The notes under the pieces are model-generated. The model made no database searches. It was not told the origin of the DNA and saw only the letters and a program-made list of their open reading frames with translations. A program made the translations under genes and the position numbers. From Amycolatopsis bullii (GTDB lineage: Bacteria > Actinomycetota > Actinomycetes > Mycobacteriales > Pseudonocardiaceae), in the NCBI RefSeq assembly GCF_014654205.1, contig NZ_BNAW01000002.1, positions 248,001 through 312,000 on the forward strand: a stretch of DNA of 64,000 bases, in the 5' to 3' direction. Every line of letters starts with the position of its first letter. Positions within the stretch are counted from its first letter, which is position 1. Below are positions 7,960 to 16,713 of the stretch, one piece after another.

Positions 7960-8891
7960 GTCGCCGGCAGGTCGAACAGCGCCAGGACGCCCGGATCGGC
8001 GAACACGACGTTGTGCGCGACCCGCCCGCCCCGCACGGTGAACACCTGCAGCGTGTGCAGCCGGAACACGCCGGCGTCGTCGCGGCAGTAGGCCACGAGC
8101 GCGGGCAGTCCGTTGGCGGCCGTGCGCGTCATGCGCCACTCCGGGCCGCGCATGCCGAACAGGCGCTCCAGGAACCGGCCGTAGTCGTCGCGGCCGCGGA
8201 ACCACAGCGGCACCGGCGGCATCTCCATCACGACGTCGCCGGTGAGCAGCTCGACCAGCCCGGTGACGTCGGCGCGTTCGAACGCGCGCACGTACCGGTC
8301 CAGCACCGCTTCCACCGCGGAGTCGTCCGGTTCGGGCACCTCGTCCGCCGACAGGCCGCCGAGTCCCGCGCGGGCGCGCTGCAGGGCGCTGTTGACCGCG
8401 GCCGGGGTCGTGTCGAGGAAGCCGGCCACCTCCGCCGCGCTGAACTCCAGGACGTCCCGCAGGATCAGCACCGCGCGCTGCTTCGGCGGGAGGGTCTGCA
8501 TCGCCGCCAGCAGCGCCAGCCGGAGGGTGCCGCGGCGGGCCAGGCGCAGGCCCGGGTCGTCGAGGCGGGCGTCCGGGAACGGCTGCAGCCAGGGGATTTC
8601 GAACGACGGCGTCAGCGGCGCACCCGGGTCGTCGCTCGGGCCGCCGAGCCCGGACGGCAGCGGCCGCCGCGCCCGCCCTTCCAGCGCGGTGAGGCAGGCG
8701 TTGGTGGCGATCCGGTAGAGCCAGGTGCGCACCGAGGCGCGGGCGGGGTCGTAGCCCGCCCACGCCTTCCACGCGCGGACCAGCGTCTCCTGCACCAGGT
8801 CCTCGGCCTCGTGGACCGAGCCGAGCATGCGGTAGCAGTGCGCCAGCAGCTCACGCCGGTGCGGTTCGGTGCGCGTCGCGAAGTCCTGCAT
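7923..8891 (-). CDS. sigma-70 family RNA polymerase sigma factor with SnoaL-like C-terminal domain (SigG/ECF type)
   Basis: 322 residues starting MQDFATRTEPHRRELL at ATG 8891. The upstream in-frame ATG at 8948 adds only Gly/Pro-rich sequence and is not favoured. Region 2 is LLAHCYRMLGSVHEAEDLVQETLVRAWKAW (about 14-43). Region 4 follows (LPPKQRAVLILRDVLEFSAAEVAGFL), then the SnoaL/NTF2-like extension with LLTGDVVMEMPPVPLW and a VFTVRGGRVAHNVVFAD strand. This is the architecture of the SigG-type ECF group, in which the C-terminal domain replaces an anti-sigma factor as modulator. No anti-sigma gene is adjacent. Its 3' end overlaps the DUF2087 gene by 37 bases. Confidence 0.9.
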   Translation of the reverse strand: MQDFATRTEPHRRELLAHCYRMLGSVHEAEDLVQETLVRAWKAWAGYDPARASVRTWLYRIATNACLTALEGRARRPLPSGLGGPSDDPGAPLTPSFEIPWLQPFPDARLDDPGLRLARRGTLRLALLAAMQTLPPKQRAVLILRDVLEFSAAEVAGFLDTTPAAVNSALQRARAGLGGLSADEVPEPDDSAVEAVLDRYVRAFERADVTGLVELLTGDVVMEMPPVPLWFRGRDDYGRFLERLFGMRGPEWRMTRTAANGLPALVAYCRDDAGVFRLHTLQVFTVRGGRVAHNVVFADPGVLALFDLPATQPAARASDGRP

Positions 8892-8968
8892 CGTTCTCCC
8901 GTCCGGCCGGCTCCCGGTGGGTGTACCGGCGCCGCCGCCGGGATTCATCGCCGGCGGGAGAACCTTTT

Positions 8969-9487
8969 CTACTCCAGGTCGCCGAAGTCCTCCGGCCGCA
9001 GGTCGTCGAGCTCGGCGCGGAACCGGGCGACCTCGGCCTCGGCGTCGAGCACGTCGGCGGCCGGGCCTTCGGTCTCCTGCTCGACCTCGAGCTGCACGGA
9101 CGCGACGTCCAGCACCTCCTCGGCGACCCGGATGGGCGCGCCCTGGCGCAGGCCGAGCGCGACCGCGTCGCTCGGGCGGGCCGAGACGCGGGTCCCCGAG
9201 GCGAGCACGAGGTCGGCGTAGAAGATCCCGTCCCGCACCTCGGTCAGCTCGACCGCGGCGAGCCCCTGCCCGAACGCGGCGAGCACGTCGCCGAGCAGCT
9301 CGATGGTGCCCGGGCGCGGCTGCTCGACCTGTTCCCGCGCGCGCACCAGGGCCTCGGCCTCGCCGTACCCGATCATGATCGCCAGCCAGCGCCGGGCCCC
9401 TTCGGGCTCGCGCAGCAGCATCAGGGGCGCCTCACCGGGCACCGGAACGGCCATGCCCACCACTTCGATCGGGATCACGCTGACCAC
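8969..9487 (-). CDS. bifunctional nuclease domain protein (BFN/DUF151)
   Basis: About 172 residues from GTG 9487, which is preceded by GGAGGG at a 4-6 base spacing; the longer ATG 9532 form lacks such a site. The family core is clear: MLLREPEGARRWLAIMIGYGEAEALV, then ELTEVRDGIFYADLVLASG and SARPSDAVALGLRQGAPIRVAEEVLD. DUF151 proteins are small acidic proteins reported to have RNase/DNase activity in plants and widespread in actinobacteria (the relatives of Rv1829). The acidic C-terminal tail (AEAEVARFRAELDDLRPEDFGD) is usual. Probably monocistronic. Confidence 0.88.
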   Translation of the reverse strand: MVSVIPIEVVGMAVPVPGEAPLMLLREPEGARRWLAIMIGYGEAEALVRAREQVEQPRPGTIELLGDVLAAFGQGLAAVELTEVRDGIFYADLVLASGTRVSARPSDAVALGLRQGAPIRVAEEVLDVASVQLEVEQETEGPAADVLDAEAEVARFRAELDDLRPEDFGDLE

Positions 9488-9648
9488 CGCACCCTCCGTG
9501 TCGTGGGACTCCTCCGCGCGCGTAGTACCCACAACGGTGGGTTCGCAACCCGGTCCGGCGGCCCGGATTTCCCGGACCGGCTCTTCTCGGCTGCGGACTA
9601 CGCGCCGGTGCCTTGCCCGGCCACGCCGGGCGCTGTCACCGTCGGGGC

Positions 9649-10122
9649 GTGGAACCGACGATTTCGCGCAGTGTGACCGTGTCCGCCGACCCGGGCACGG
9701 TGTGGTCGTGGGTCACCGACCTGCCGCGGATGGGCGAGCTGAGCCCGGAGAACGTCGGCGGCCGCTGGCTGGACGGCGACGGACCGGCCCTCGGCGCGCG
9801 GTTCCGCGGCCGCAACCGCAACGGCGAGCTGCAGTGGTGGACGCGGGTGCGGGTGGTCGCCTTCGAACCGGACCGCCGATTCGCCTTCGACGTGCGCACG
9901 CCGCTCGGCTCGCGGGTGTCGCGGTGGGAGTACGTGCTGGCGCCGGCGGCGGAGGGCTGCGTCGTCACCGAGAACTGGTACCGGATCGGCAGCTGGGTGG
10001 TGCGGAAGTTCATGGGGCCGCGCGTCACCGGCCGCGCCGACCGCCCCGGCTACAACGTCGAGTCGATCAAGCACACCCTCGCGGCGCTGAAGGCCCGGGC
10101 CGCGGAGCGCACGGCCGCCTGA
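9649..10122 (+). CDS. SRPBCC (START-like) family protein
   Basis: 157 residues from GTG 9649, where SRSVTVSADPGTVWSWVTDLPRMGELSPE begins the first strand and helix of the polyketide cyclase/SRPBCC fold. Further strands include GARFRGRNRNGELQWWTRVRVVAFEPDRRFAFDV and SRWEYVLAPAAEGCVVTENW, ending in the long C-terminal helix NVESIKHTLAALKARA. The fold makes a hydrophobic ligand pocket; the ligand is unknown. Members like this are often annotated as polyketide cyclase/dehydrase without evidence. It lies 58 bases before the MFS gene at 10181 but the intervening operator-like palindrome suggests separate control. Confidence 0.82.
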   Translation: MEPTISRSVTVSADPGTVWSWVTDLPRMGELSPENVGGRWLDGDGPALGARFRGRNRNGELQWWTRVRVVAFEPDRRFAFDVRTPLGSRVSRWEYVLAPAAEGCVVTENWYRIGSWVVRKFMGPRVTGRADRPGYNVESIKHTLAALKARAAERTAA

Positions 10123-10150
10123 GTCTCTTGTTGAAACTCACCTTGTCCAG

Positions 10151-10173
10151 CTAGGTTGTTTTATCGAACCTAG
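10151..10173. promoter_or_regulatory. candidate operator overlapping the ribosome binding site of the DHA2 exporter
   Basis: A perfect 7-bp inverted repeat (CTAGGTT, 9-base spacer, AACCTAG) whose right arm runs into the ribosome binding site AGGAGG just before ATG 10181. The region is locally AT-rich. A repressor bound here would block transcription or translation start of the exporter. No MarR or TetR gene adjoins it; the nearest regulator is the MocR gene downstream. Confidence 0.45.
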
Positions 10174-10180
10174 GAGGACC

Positions 10181-11614
10181 ATGACCCATGCCCCGCCGAA
10201 GCCCGGCCTCGTGCTGCTCGTCGTGTCGACCGCCGCGTTCCTCGCGAGCCTGGACACGTTCATCGTCACGATCGCCTTTCCCGGCATCCGGGCCGCGTTC
10301 CCCGGCGACGGCCTCGCGACGCTTTCGTGGGTGCTCAACGGCTACACGGTGCTGTTCGCGGCCTGCCTGGCCCCGGCCGGACGGCTGGCCGACCGCTACG
10401 GCCGGCGCCGGCTGTTCCTCGTCGGTGTCGCGGTGTTCACCCTCGCCTCGGCGGCGTGCGCGGCGGCGCCCTCGATCGGCGTGCTGATCGCCTTCCGCGC
10501 GGTGCAGGCGATCGGCGCCGCGCTCGTCATGCCGACGTCGCTGGCGCTGCTGCTGACAGCGTTTCCGCCGCACCGGCGGCCCCTGGCCGTCGGGGTCTGG
10601 GCGTCGGTGGGCGCGGCGGCCGCGGCACTCGGCCCGCCGGTCGGCGGCCTGCTCGTCGAAGCCTCCTGGCGCTGGGTGTTCCTGGTGAACCTGCCGATCT
10701 GCGCGGTGACGCTGCTGGCCGGGCCGCGATTGCTGCGCGAGTCGCGGGACACCTCGACCGGCGTCCCGGACGTCCTGGGTGCCGCCGGGCTGCTGGTGGG
10801 TGTCGGCGCGCTGGCGTACGCGCTGGTCGAGGCGTCCGACCGGGGCTGGGGTGCGCAGCCGGTCCTGCTGGCGTTCGCGGTGGCCGCCGTCGCGCTGGCC
10901 TGGGTTCCGTGGCGCTCGGCGCGGCACCCGGTGCCGGTGCTGGACCTCCCGGCACTGCGCGTCCCGACGCTGTGGCTGGCCTGCCTGACGACCGGGGTGT
11001 TCGCGGCCGGGTTCGCGGCGATGCTGTTCGGCAACGTGCTGTTCCTGACCTCGATCTGGCACGACTCGATCCTGGTGGCCGGGCTGTCACTGGCGCCGGG
11101 CCCGCTGGTGGTGGTCGGAGTCTCGATCCTCGGCGGCCGGTTCGTGCACCACTTCGGCCCGGGCCCGGCGGTCGCCCTCGGCGGCGTCGCGTTCGGGGCC
11201 GGGGCGCTGTCCTGGCTGCTGCGCATGGGATCGACGCCGGACTACGCGGCGGCGATGCTGCCCGGCCAGCTGCTGACCGGCCTCGGCGTCGGGCTCATCC
11301 TGCCGAGCCTGTCGGGCGTGGTGGGCACGGTGCTGCCGCCGTCCCGCTGGGGCGCGGGCTCGTCGATGGTGAACACGGCCCGGCAGGTCGGCACGGTCCT
11401 GGGCACGGCGGTGCTGGTCGCGGTGTTCGCGGGAACGCCGGATCTTTCCGATTTCCGCCGCGGCTGGCTGATGATCCTGACCACGGCGGCACTCACCTGC
11501 GCGGGCGGGATCCTGATCACCCTGCGGCGGCGGACGGACCACTACGCCGAGCCCCAGGCCTCGTCGAGTACCGCGAGTCCGGCGTCGATGCTCATCAAGG
11601 GGATCGAACCGTAG
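10181..11614 (+). CDS. MFS drug exporter, DHA2 (EmrB/QacA) family
   Basis: 477 residues with about 14 hydrophobic segments, the DHA2 hallmark. Motif C-like sequence (LVVSTAAFLASLDTFIVTIAF) lies in the first membrane span, motif A (GRLADRYGRRRLFLVG) after the second, and GAAAAALGPPVGGLL in span five. Such proteins use the proton gradient to expel cationic or amphipathic drugs. Excellent ribosome binding site (AGGAGG, 3 bases before ATG). The last 73 bases overlap the 3' end of the convergent MocR gene. Control is suggested by the palindrome at 10151-10173. Confidence 0.9.
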   Translation: MTHAPPKPGLVLLVVSTAAFLASLDTFIVTIAFPGIRAAFPGDGLATLSWVLNGYTVLFAACLAPAGRLADRYGRRRLFLVGVAVFTLASAACAAAPSIGVLIAFRAVQAIGAALVMPTSLALLLTAFPPHRRPLAVGVWASVGAAAAALGPPVGGLLVEASWRWVFLVNLPICAVTLLAGPRLLRESRDTSTGVPDVLGAAGLLVGVGALAYALVEASDRGWGAQPVLLAFAVAAVALAWVPWRSARHPVPVLDLPALRVPTLWLACLTTGVFAAGFAAMLFGNVLFLTSIWHDSILVAGLSLAPGPLVVVGVSILGGRFVHHFGPGPAVALGGVAFGAGALSWLLRMGSTPDYAAAMLPGQLLTGLGVGLILPSLSGVVGTVLPPSRWGAGSSMVNTARQVGTVLGTAVLVAVFAGTPDLSDFRRGWLMILTTAALTCAGGILITLRRRTDHYAEPQASSSTASPASMLIKGIEP

Positions 11615-12954
11615 CCGAGGACCACGCCCTGGCGCGGGAAACCGCCGCACAGGTCCGAAAGCGTCTGGATCGCCGCCCCGGCCGCGGCCGCCCGGGCGGC
11701 GATCGGCTCCAGGTCCGTCTCGTCGTCGGCCATGGCGCACAGGTGCAGGCCCGCCGCCGACGGCACCGGGGTGAGGCGGCCGGCGAAAACCCGCTCCAAC
11801 GTCGTCGTGATGCGCTCGTGGCGGTCCGCGTACACCTTCGTCGCGCGGCGGAGGTGACGGGCGAACAGGCCTTCGTCGATCAACCCCGCCAACGCGGCCT
11901 GCGCGGGCAGGTCGCCGTGCCAGCCCGACAGCAGGCGGGCGTGGTGCAACGCGTCCCGCAGTGATGCCGGGGCGATCAGGAAACCCAGGCGCAGCATGGG
12001 AAGCAGCGTCTTCGAGAACGACCCGACGTACGCGACCCGGCCGTCGCGATCCAGGCTCTGCAGGGGTTCCAGGGGCCGGTCGGAGAACCGGAATTCGCTG
12101 TCGTAGTCGTCCTCGACGACGACCGCGCCGGCCCGCTCCGCCCACGCCAGCAGCGCCGTGCGCCGGGCGAGGGACATCGGCGTGCCGAGCGGGAACTGGT
12201 GCGACGGCGTGACGTACACCAGTTTCGTGCGCGGCGGCAGCGCGGCGACGTCGAGACCTTCGCCGTCCACCGGCACGCCGACGACTTCGGCGCCGTGCGA
12301 GGCGAACAGCAGCCCGGCCATCCGGTAGCCCGGCTCCTCGACGGCGACGCGGTCGCCGGGTTCGAGCAGCACCCGGCACAGCAGATCCAGGGCCTGCTGC
12401 GCGCCCTGGGTGACGAGCACGTCGTCGGCGCCCGCGCGCACCGAGCGGGAGAGACCGACGTGCCGGGCGATCGCCGCGCGCAGCCCGGGGTGGCCGCCGG
12501 GCTCGGCGTAGTGCGCCAATCCGGCGGTGTCACGGAGTTCCCGGGCCAGCAGGCGCCGCCAGGTGTCCAGGGGGAACAGCGTGGCGTCGGGGATGCCGAC
12601 GCGGAAGTCGAACACCGGGGCGGGTGTCGCGGGGGCCGGGGCCGGGAGCGATCGCCACACCGCCTTCGGCCGCGGCCCCCGCGCCGACGGGGCCGTGCGC
12701 GGTTTCGGCGCCGGGAGTTCCGCGCTGACGTAGGTCCCGGCGCCGACGCGGCCGATGAGGAAGCCGTCGGCGGTCAGGCGGTCGTAGGCGACCGCGACGG
12801 TGTTGCGCGAGACGGCCAGGCGCCGGGCCAGTTCCCGCGTCGGCGGCAGCCGCTCCCCCGCGCGCAGCCTGCCGTCCAGCACCGCGTCGCGCAGCTGGCG
12901 GTAGATGCGGACGCTGATGTCGCCGCGGCCGGCCAGGCTGACGTGGAAGTCCAT
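11542..12954 (-). CDS. MocR/PdxR-type GntR family regulator with aminotransferase domain
   Basis: 470 residues. Residues 1-70 are a GntR winged helix (VRIYRQLRDAVLDGRL, LPPTRELARRLAVSRNTVAVAYDRL). Residues 110-465 are a fold-type I aminotransferase-like domain with the PLP signature SFSKTLLPMLRLG, in which the Lys forms the aldimine, and EDDYDSEFRF. MocR regulators sense PLP with an amino or vitamin B6 ligand and commonly control a divergent neighbour. Here that is the MFS gene starting at 13036, separated by 81 bases that hold an 11-bp perfect inverted repeat. No pdxS/pdxT genes are nearby, so a role in transporter control is more likely than PLP synthesis. Confidence 0.92.
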   Translation of the reverse strand: MDFHVSLAGRGDISVRIYRQLRDAVLDGRLRAGERLPPTRELARRLAVSRNTVAVAYDRLTADGFLIGRVGAGTYVSAELPAPKPRTAPSARGPRPKAVWRSLPAPAPATPAPVFDFRVGIPDATLFPLDTWRRLLARELRDTAGLAHYAEPGGHPGLRAAIARHVGLSRSVRAGADDVLVTQGAQQALDLLCRVLLEPGDRVAVEEPGYRMAGLLFASHGAEVVGVPVDGEGLDVAALPPRTKLVYVTPSHQFPLGTPMSLARRTALLAWAERAGAVVVEDDYDSEFRFSDRPLEPLQSLDRDGRVAYVGSFSKTLLPMLRLGFLIAPASLRDALHHARLLSGWHGDLPAQAALAGLIDEGLFARHLRRATKVYADRHERITTTLERVFAGRLTPVPSAAGLHLCAMADDETDLEPIAARAAAAGAAIQTLSDLCGGFPRQGVVLGYGSIPLMSIDAGLAVLDEAWGSA

Positions 12955-12968
12955 CCGGCGAGGCTACA

Positions 12969-13013
12969 TTGGCCCGATCTCCTTGACTGGAATTGGATCT
13001 GGGATCGGGCCAA
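12969..13013. promoter_or_regulatory. MocR-type operator between divergent mocR and MFS genes
   Basis: A perfect 11-bp inverted repeat, TTGGCCCGATC at 12969-12979 and GATCGGGCCAA at 13003-13013, with a 23-base spacer. It fills the 81-base divergent intergenic region. The spacing suits a dimeric regulator whose two winged helices contact separated half-sites, as in MocR proteins. TTGACT at 12983-12988 lies inside the spacer and may be a -35 box. Expected to be bound by the adjacent MocR protein (inference). Confidence 0.6.
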
Positions 13014-13035
13014 GTTCCGTCCTACCGTTTCTCCC

Positions 13036-14241
13036 ATGACAGTGCTTCTCGAACGTCCGAAGACCCGGCCGGCGGGCCGGCTGCTCGCCGCCGCCCAGCT
13101 GGCCGCCTCGCTCGGCGACGGCGCGTTCCTGACCTGCTCGGTGCTGTTCTTCACGCGGATCGCCGTCCTCACGCCGGCGCAGGTCGGGCTCGGCCTCACG
13201 CTCGGCTGGGCGGTCGGCTCGGTCGCGGGCGTTCCGCTCGGCCACCTGGCCGACCGCCACGGCGCCCGCGGCTCGGCCGTGCTGCTGGCCCTGGCGACGG
13301 CCACGTCGATCCTCGCGTTCCTCGTCGTCGGCTCGCCGGTGGCGTTCATCCTGGCCGCGTGCGTCTACGGCAGCTGCCAGACCGGGCTGGCCGCCGTCCG
13401 CCAGGCCCTGCTGGCCGCGCTCGCCGATCCGGAGCGGCGGACGCGCGTCCGGGCGCACCTGCAGTCCGCGGGCAACGCGGGGCTGGCCGTCGGCGCCGGA
13501 CTGGGCGGGCTCGCGCTCTCGGCCGACACGGCTTCGGCGTACCTGACGGTCTTCGTCCTCGACGCGGCGGCGTTCGTGCTGACGGCGGCGCTGCTGCACA
13601 CGCTCCCGGCGGTTCCGCGGACTTCCGCGAACCGGGGAGCGCCGAAGTCGGCCGTGCTGCGCGACCGGCCGTACGCGCTGGTGACGCTGCTCAACGCGAT
13701 CCTGCTGCTGCGCATGCCGCTGCTGAGCGTCGCGATCCCGCTGTGGATCGTCGAACGCACCACGGCGCCGGGCTGGACGGTGTCGGCGTTGTTCGTGCTG
13801 AACACGGTCGTGGTGGTGGTCCTGCAGGTCCGCGTGGCGGGACGGCTGAGCTCACTGGACTCGGCGGCGCGGATGGTGCGCCGGTCGGGGGTGGTGCTGC
13901 TGGCGTCCTGCGTGGCGTTCGCGCTGTCGGCGCTGGGGACGTCGCCGCCGGTCGCGTTCGCGGTGCTCGTCGCCGGGGCGCTGGTGCAGGTGCTCGGGGA
14001 AATGCTGCAGTCGGCGGGCTCGTGGGAGATCGGCTTCGCGCTGGCCCCGGCGGGCCGGCAGGGCGAGTACCAGGGGTTCTTCGGGAGCGGGATCTCGGTC
14101 GCGCGGGCGATCGGCCCGGTGCTGCTGAGCACGGTGGTGATCGGCTGGGGCTTCGCGGGGTGGCTCCTGCTGGGCGCGGTGTTCCTGGCGGCGGGCTGGG
14201 CGATGGGCCCGGCGGTCCGCTGGGCCGCCGCCACCCGCTGA
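13036..14241 (+). CDS. MFS transporter under MocR control
   Basis: 401 residues starting MTVLLERPKTRPAGRLL at ATG 13036; the longer upstream frame is antisense to mocR. About 12 membrane segments. A degenerate motif A is visible as GHLADRHGARGSAVLL between spans two and three. The protein belongs to the broad group of actinobacterial MFS permeases with no assigned substrate. Position opposite a MocR regulator with a shared operator suggests an amine, amino acid or vitamin-like substrate that the regulator also senses (inference). It ends 18 bases before the convergent stop at 14260. Confidence 0.85.
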   Translation: MTVLLERPKTRPAGRLLAAAQLAASLGDGAFLTCSVLFFTRIAVLTPAQVGLGLTLGWAVGSVAGVPLGHLADRHGARGSAVLLALATATSILAFLVVGSPVAFILAACVYGSCQTGLAAVRQALLAALADPERRTRVRAHLQSAGNAGLAVGAGLGGLALSADTASAYLTVFVLDAAAFVLTAALLHTLPAVPRTSANRGAPKSAVLRDRPYALVTLLNAILLLRMPLLSVAIPLWIVERTTAPGWTVSALFVLNTVVVVVLQVRVAGRLSSLDSAARMVRRSGVVLLASCVAFALSALGTSPPVAFAVLVAGALVQVLGEMLQSAGSWEIGFALAPAGRQGEYQGFFGSGISVARAIGPVLLSTVVIGWGFAGWLLLGAVFLAAGWAMGPAVRWAAATR

Positions 14242-14259
14242 CCCCGAGCGGGTCGGGAG

Positions 14260-15075
14260 CTACTCGCTGACCTGGGCCGCCGCGGTCTGGTGCAGTGAAA
14301 GGTCCTGGCCCGCGGCCGCGTCGTCCGCCCAGGCGCCCGATTCCGCCGTCCACGTCCGGCCGGCGAAGCTCACCTTGTCCACGCCCAGCGCCTCCGCGCG
14401 GCCGACGAGCCAAGTCGCGTACGTCCAGCCCTGGGCCGCCGGGTGGGGGCCGCTCAAGCCGGCCGTGCCCAGCTCCGCCGTCGCCGCTCCGGCGACGTCC
14501 GCGGGGGCCGCCAGGGTCAGGTTGCGGCAGGTCAGCGCGGCCGGGAACTGGCCGTTGAACGCCGCCGCCATGGCGCGGCCCTGCGGCTCCCACTGCGCGT
14601 ACGCGTCCGGGACGCCCGACCGCTGCACCGCCTGCGCGGCCACCGTGATCGGCAGTGTCTCCCAGTTCGGCAGCTTCTCGAGCTTCTCGTAGAACTCCGT
14701 CGCCGCGTAGACCGGGTCGCGCAGCTGCGCGATCGTGCCCCAGCCCTGGCTGGGCCGCTGCTGGAACAGCCCGACCGAGTCGCGGTCACCACCCTCGAGG
14801 TTGCGCAGCTTCGACTCCTGCAACGCCGTCGCCAGCGCGACCGTCGCCGCGTGCGCGGGCAGCCCCATCTTGGTGCCGACGGCCGAGATCGTCGCGGCGT
14901 TGTTCATCTGCTCCGGGGTGAACGTGTAGGCGGTCGCGCCGTCCCCTGGCAGCGCCACCGTGCACCCCGGCGTCTTGACCGAGCCGCGCGTGTACGCCAC
15001 CACCACGACGACCGCCGCGACCAGCACGACGACCGCCCCCAGGACCATGGCCACCTTCAGGCCACAACCGCGCAC
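14260..15075 (-). CDS. membrane-anchored lytic transglycosylase-like protein
   Basis: 271 residues from GTG 15075. One N-terminal membrane anchor (VAMVLGAVVVLVAAVVVVVAY, about 8-28), then an extracytoplasmic domain. MNNAATISAVGTKMGLP is followed by ATALQESKLRNLEGGDRDSVGLFQQRPSQGWG, where the Glu after Gln and the SVGLFQQRP stretch correspond to the catalytic Glu and GLxQ signature of the lysozyme-like/SLT fold. Relatives are often mislabelled heavy metal transporters. The likely role is peptidoglycan cleavage or binding at the cell wall. Lies 65 bases downstream of the PHP-domain gene on the same strand. Confidence 0.8.
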   Translation of the reverse strand: MRGCGLKVAMVLGAVVVLVAAVVVVVAYTRGSVKTPGCTVALPGDGATAYTFTPEQMNNAATISAVGTKMGLPAHAATVALATALQESKLRNLEGGDRDSVGLFQQRPSQGWGTIAQLRDPVYAATEFYEKLEKLPNWETLPITVAAQAVQRSGVPDAYAQWEPQGRAMAAAFNGQFPAALTCRNLTLAAPADVAGAATAELGTAGLSGPHPAAQGWTYATWLVGRAEALGVDKVSFAGRTWTAESGAWADDAAAGQDLSLHQTAAAQVSE

Positions 15076-15140
15076 CCTGCCTCCCCGTCACCCGTTCGCA
15101 CCAGTCTGCCAAAGGAGGACGCGGTGACCCGGGTGCGGGT

Positions 15141-16640
15141 TCAGTGGGCGGGGCCGAGGAAGATCGGGTTGGACAGGGCGACCATGGCGTTCGGCACCGT
15201 CGTGTTCGGGCCACCGGACGGGCGACGGACCTCGACGCGCACCCACCGGCTGTAGCGGGGATAGGTCGTCCAGGTGACCGTCGCCGCGCCGGAGTCGCCG
15301 ATCGGCTCGGTGCGTTCCGGGCCGAGCTGGTCGAGGAACGTCACCGTCGTCCCCGGCACCCCGGCGACGACCGCCTTGACCGTCACCGGGGTCCCGGTGC
15401 CCGCGGCCAGCCGTTCGCCGATGCCGGCGCTCGCGCCGCCGCCGGAAACCGTGAAGTCCAGCTGGACCGACGCCGACTCCGCCAGCCACGAGCGGCCCGC
15501 CTTCAGCCCGGCCAGCAGCTCCCGGCGGCGCAGCCGGTCGGCGAGCACGACCGTGTGCGGCAGGCCCACGCGCTGGTCCGGGTTGTGCGCGTCGGAATCG
15601 CCGATCGCCGGGACGAACCGGCCGCCGCGCAGCAGCCCGTCCCAGTGGACGACGCTCGCCTCGTCGTCCTGGGTCCACGGGCCGTTCCAGACTTCGACCA
15701 GGTCGGCGAGCTCGTGGGCGAATTCGTAGGTGCACCCGAAGCAGGTGGCGAACGGGTGCGCCGCGGTGACCAGGCCGCCGGCGCGGTGCACCTGGTCGGT
15801 GAAGCGCCGGAAGTCCCGCGGGTCGCCCGCGCGGTAGCGCCAGTCGATCCAGGTGCCGGCGGGCAGGCCGATCGCCGGCCAGTGCCCGGACCGGGTCGTC
15901 ACCTCTTCGCCGTTGAGGATCAGCAGGTCGTCGGCGGCGTGGTGGCCCCAGATCAGCTGCGAGCTGGACGTGTTGTGGTCGGTGGAGACGATGAAGTCCA
16001 GGCCGGCGGCGCGGGCATCGGCGACGAGCTGCTCCGGCGTGCGGCGGCCGTCGGAGTGGACGGTGTGCAGGTGGCTGTCACCGCGGTACCAGGCGCGGCC
16101 GCGCTCGCGGACGGGCGCGGTCTCCGGCGCCGGGCTCGGTACGAAGGGGGCGCCTTCGGGACCGAAGGTGAGCGTGATGTCCACCCGGTAGTTCAAACCC
16201 TGCGGCGCGACGGTGTACGGGCCGAGGACGACGTGCCACCGGCCGGGCTCGATCGGGCCGGCGAGGTAGCCGGGCGTGGCCTCGGACGCGCTGATCGAGA
16301 AGCGATCACGGAAGCCACCGGACCAGCCGCGGAAGCCGCGCGCGTTGCCCAGCTCGTGGCCTTCCGGGCCGAACATCCCGATGTCGCAGGCGTTCCCCCG
16401 CGTTCCGGCGGGCACCGGCGGCTTGTCGTAGGAGTAGGCGACGTCGATCTGCCGCACCCCCCGCGGGACGTCGACGGGCAGGTAGTACCAGTCCGGCACG
16501 TCCGGTTCCAGCGTGCCCGTGACGGTCTGCGTCCGGCTGGTGCCACCCGGCTGATCGGCGAACGCGACGCCGGGCAGCATCCCCGCGGCCGCCGCGATCC
16601 CCCCGGCCCGCAGCAGCGTCCGGCGGCTGAAGTCGTTCAT
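15141..16640 (-). CDS. Tat-exported PHP-domain metallohydrolase, CehA/McbA family
   Basis: 499 residues from ATG 16640. A twin-arginine signal opens the protein (SRRTLLRAGGIAAAAGMLPG, cleavage after VAFA near residue 29). Residues 40-170 are a beta-rich N-terminal domain. The PHP metal site follows: GDSHLHTVHSDG near residue 185, STDHNTS, LNGEEVTTRSGHW, TAAHPF and AIGDSDAHN, supplying the usual His/Asp/Glu ligands for several metal ions. The family includes carbaryl hydrolase CehA and phosphoesterases, so a secreted ester or phosphoester hydrolase is likely; substrate unknown. Tat export implies folding with metal in the cytoplasm. The longer upstream frame runs through a disrupted neighbouring gene and is rejected. 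Confidence 0.88.
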   Translation of the reverse strand: MNDFSRRTLLRAGGIAAAAGMLPGVAFADQPGGTSRTQTVTGTLEPDVPDWYYLPVDVPRGVRQIDVAYSYDKPPVPAGTRGNACDIGMFGPEGHELGNARGFRGWSGGFRDRFSISASEATPGYLAGPIEPGRWHVVLGPYTVAPQGLNYRVDITLTFGPEGAPFVPSPAPETAPVRERGRAWYRGDSHLHTVHSDGRRTPEQLVADARAAGLDFIVSTDHNTSSSQLIWGHHAADDLLILNGEEVTTRSGHWPAIGLPAGTWIDWRYRAGDPRDFRRFTDQVHRAGGLVTAAHPFATCFGCTYEFAHELADLVEVWNGPWTQDDEASVVHWDGLLRGGRFVPAIGDSDAHNPDQRVGLPHTVVLADRLRRRELLAGLKAGRSWLAESASVQLDFTVSGGGASAGIGERLAAGTGTPVTVKAVVAGVPGTTVTFLDQLGPERTEPIGDSGAATVTWTTYPRYSRWVRVEVRRPSGGPNTTVPNAMVALSNPIFLGPAH

Positions 16641-16713
16641 GCGCACCTCCGCATCGGACGCTAGACGCGCCGGGCGAACGCGGCCACGAACCGGCGGTGA
16701 ATTTTCGGCGGCA

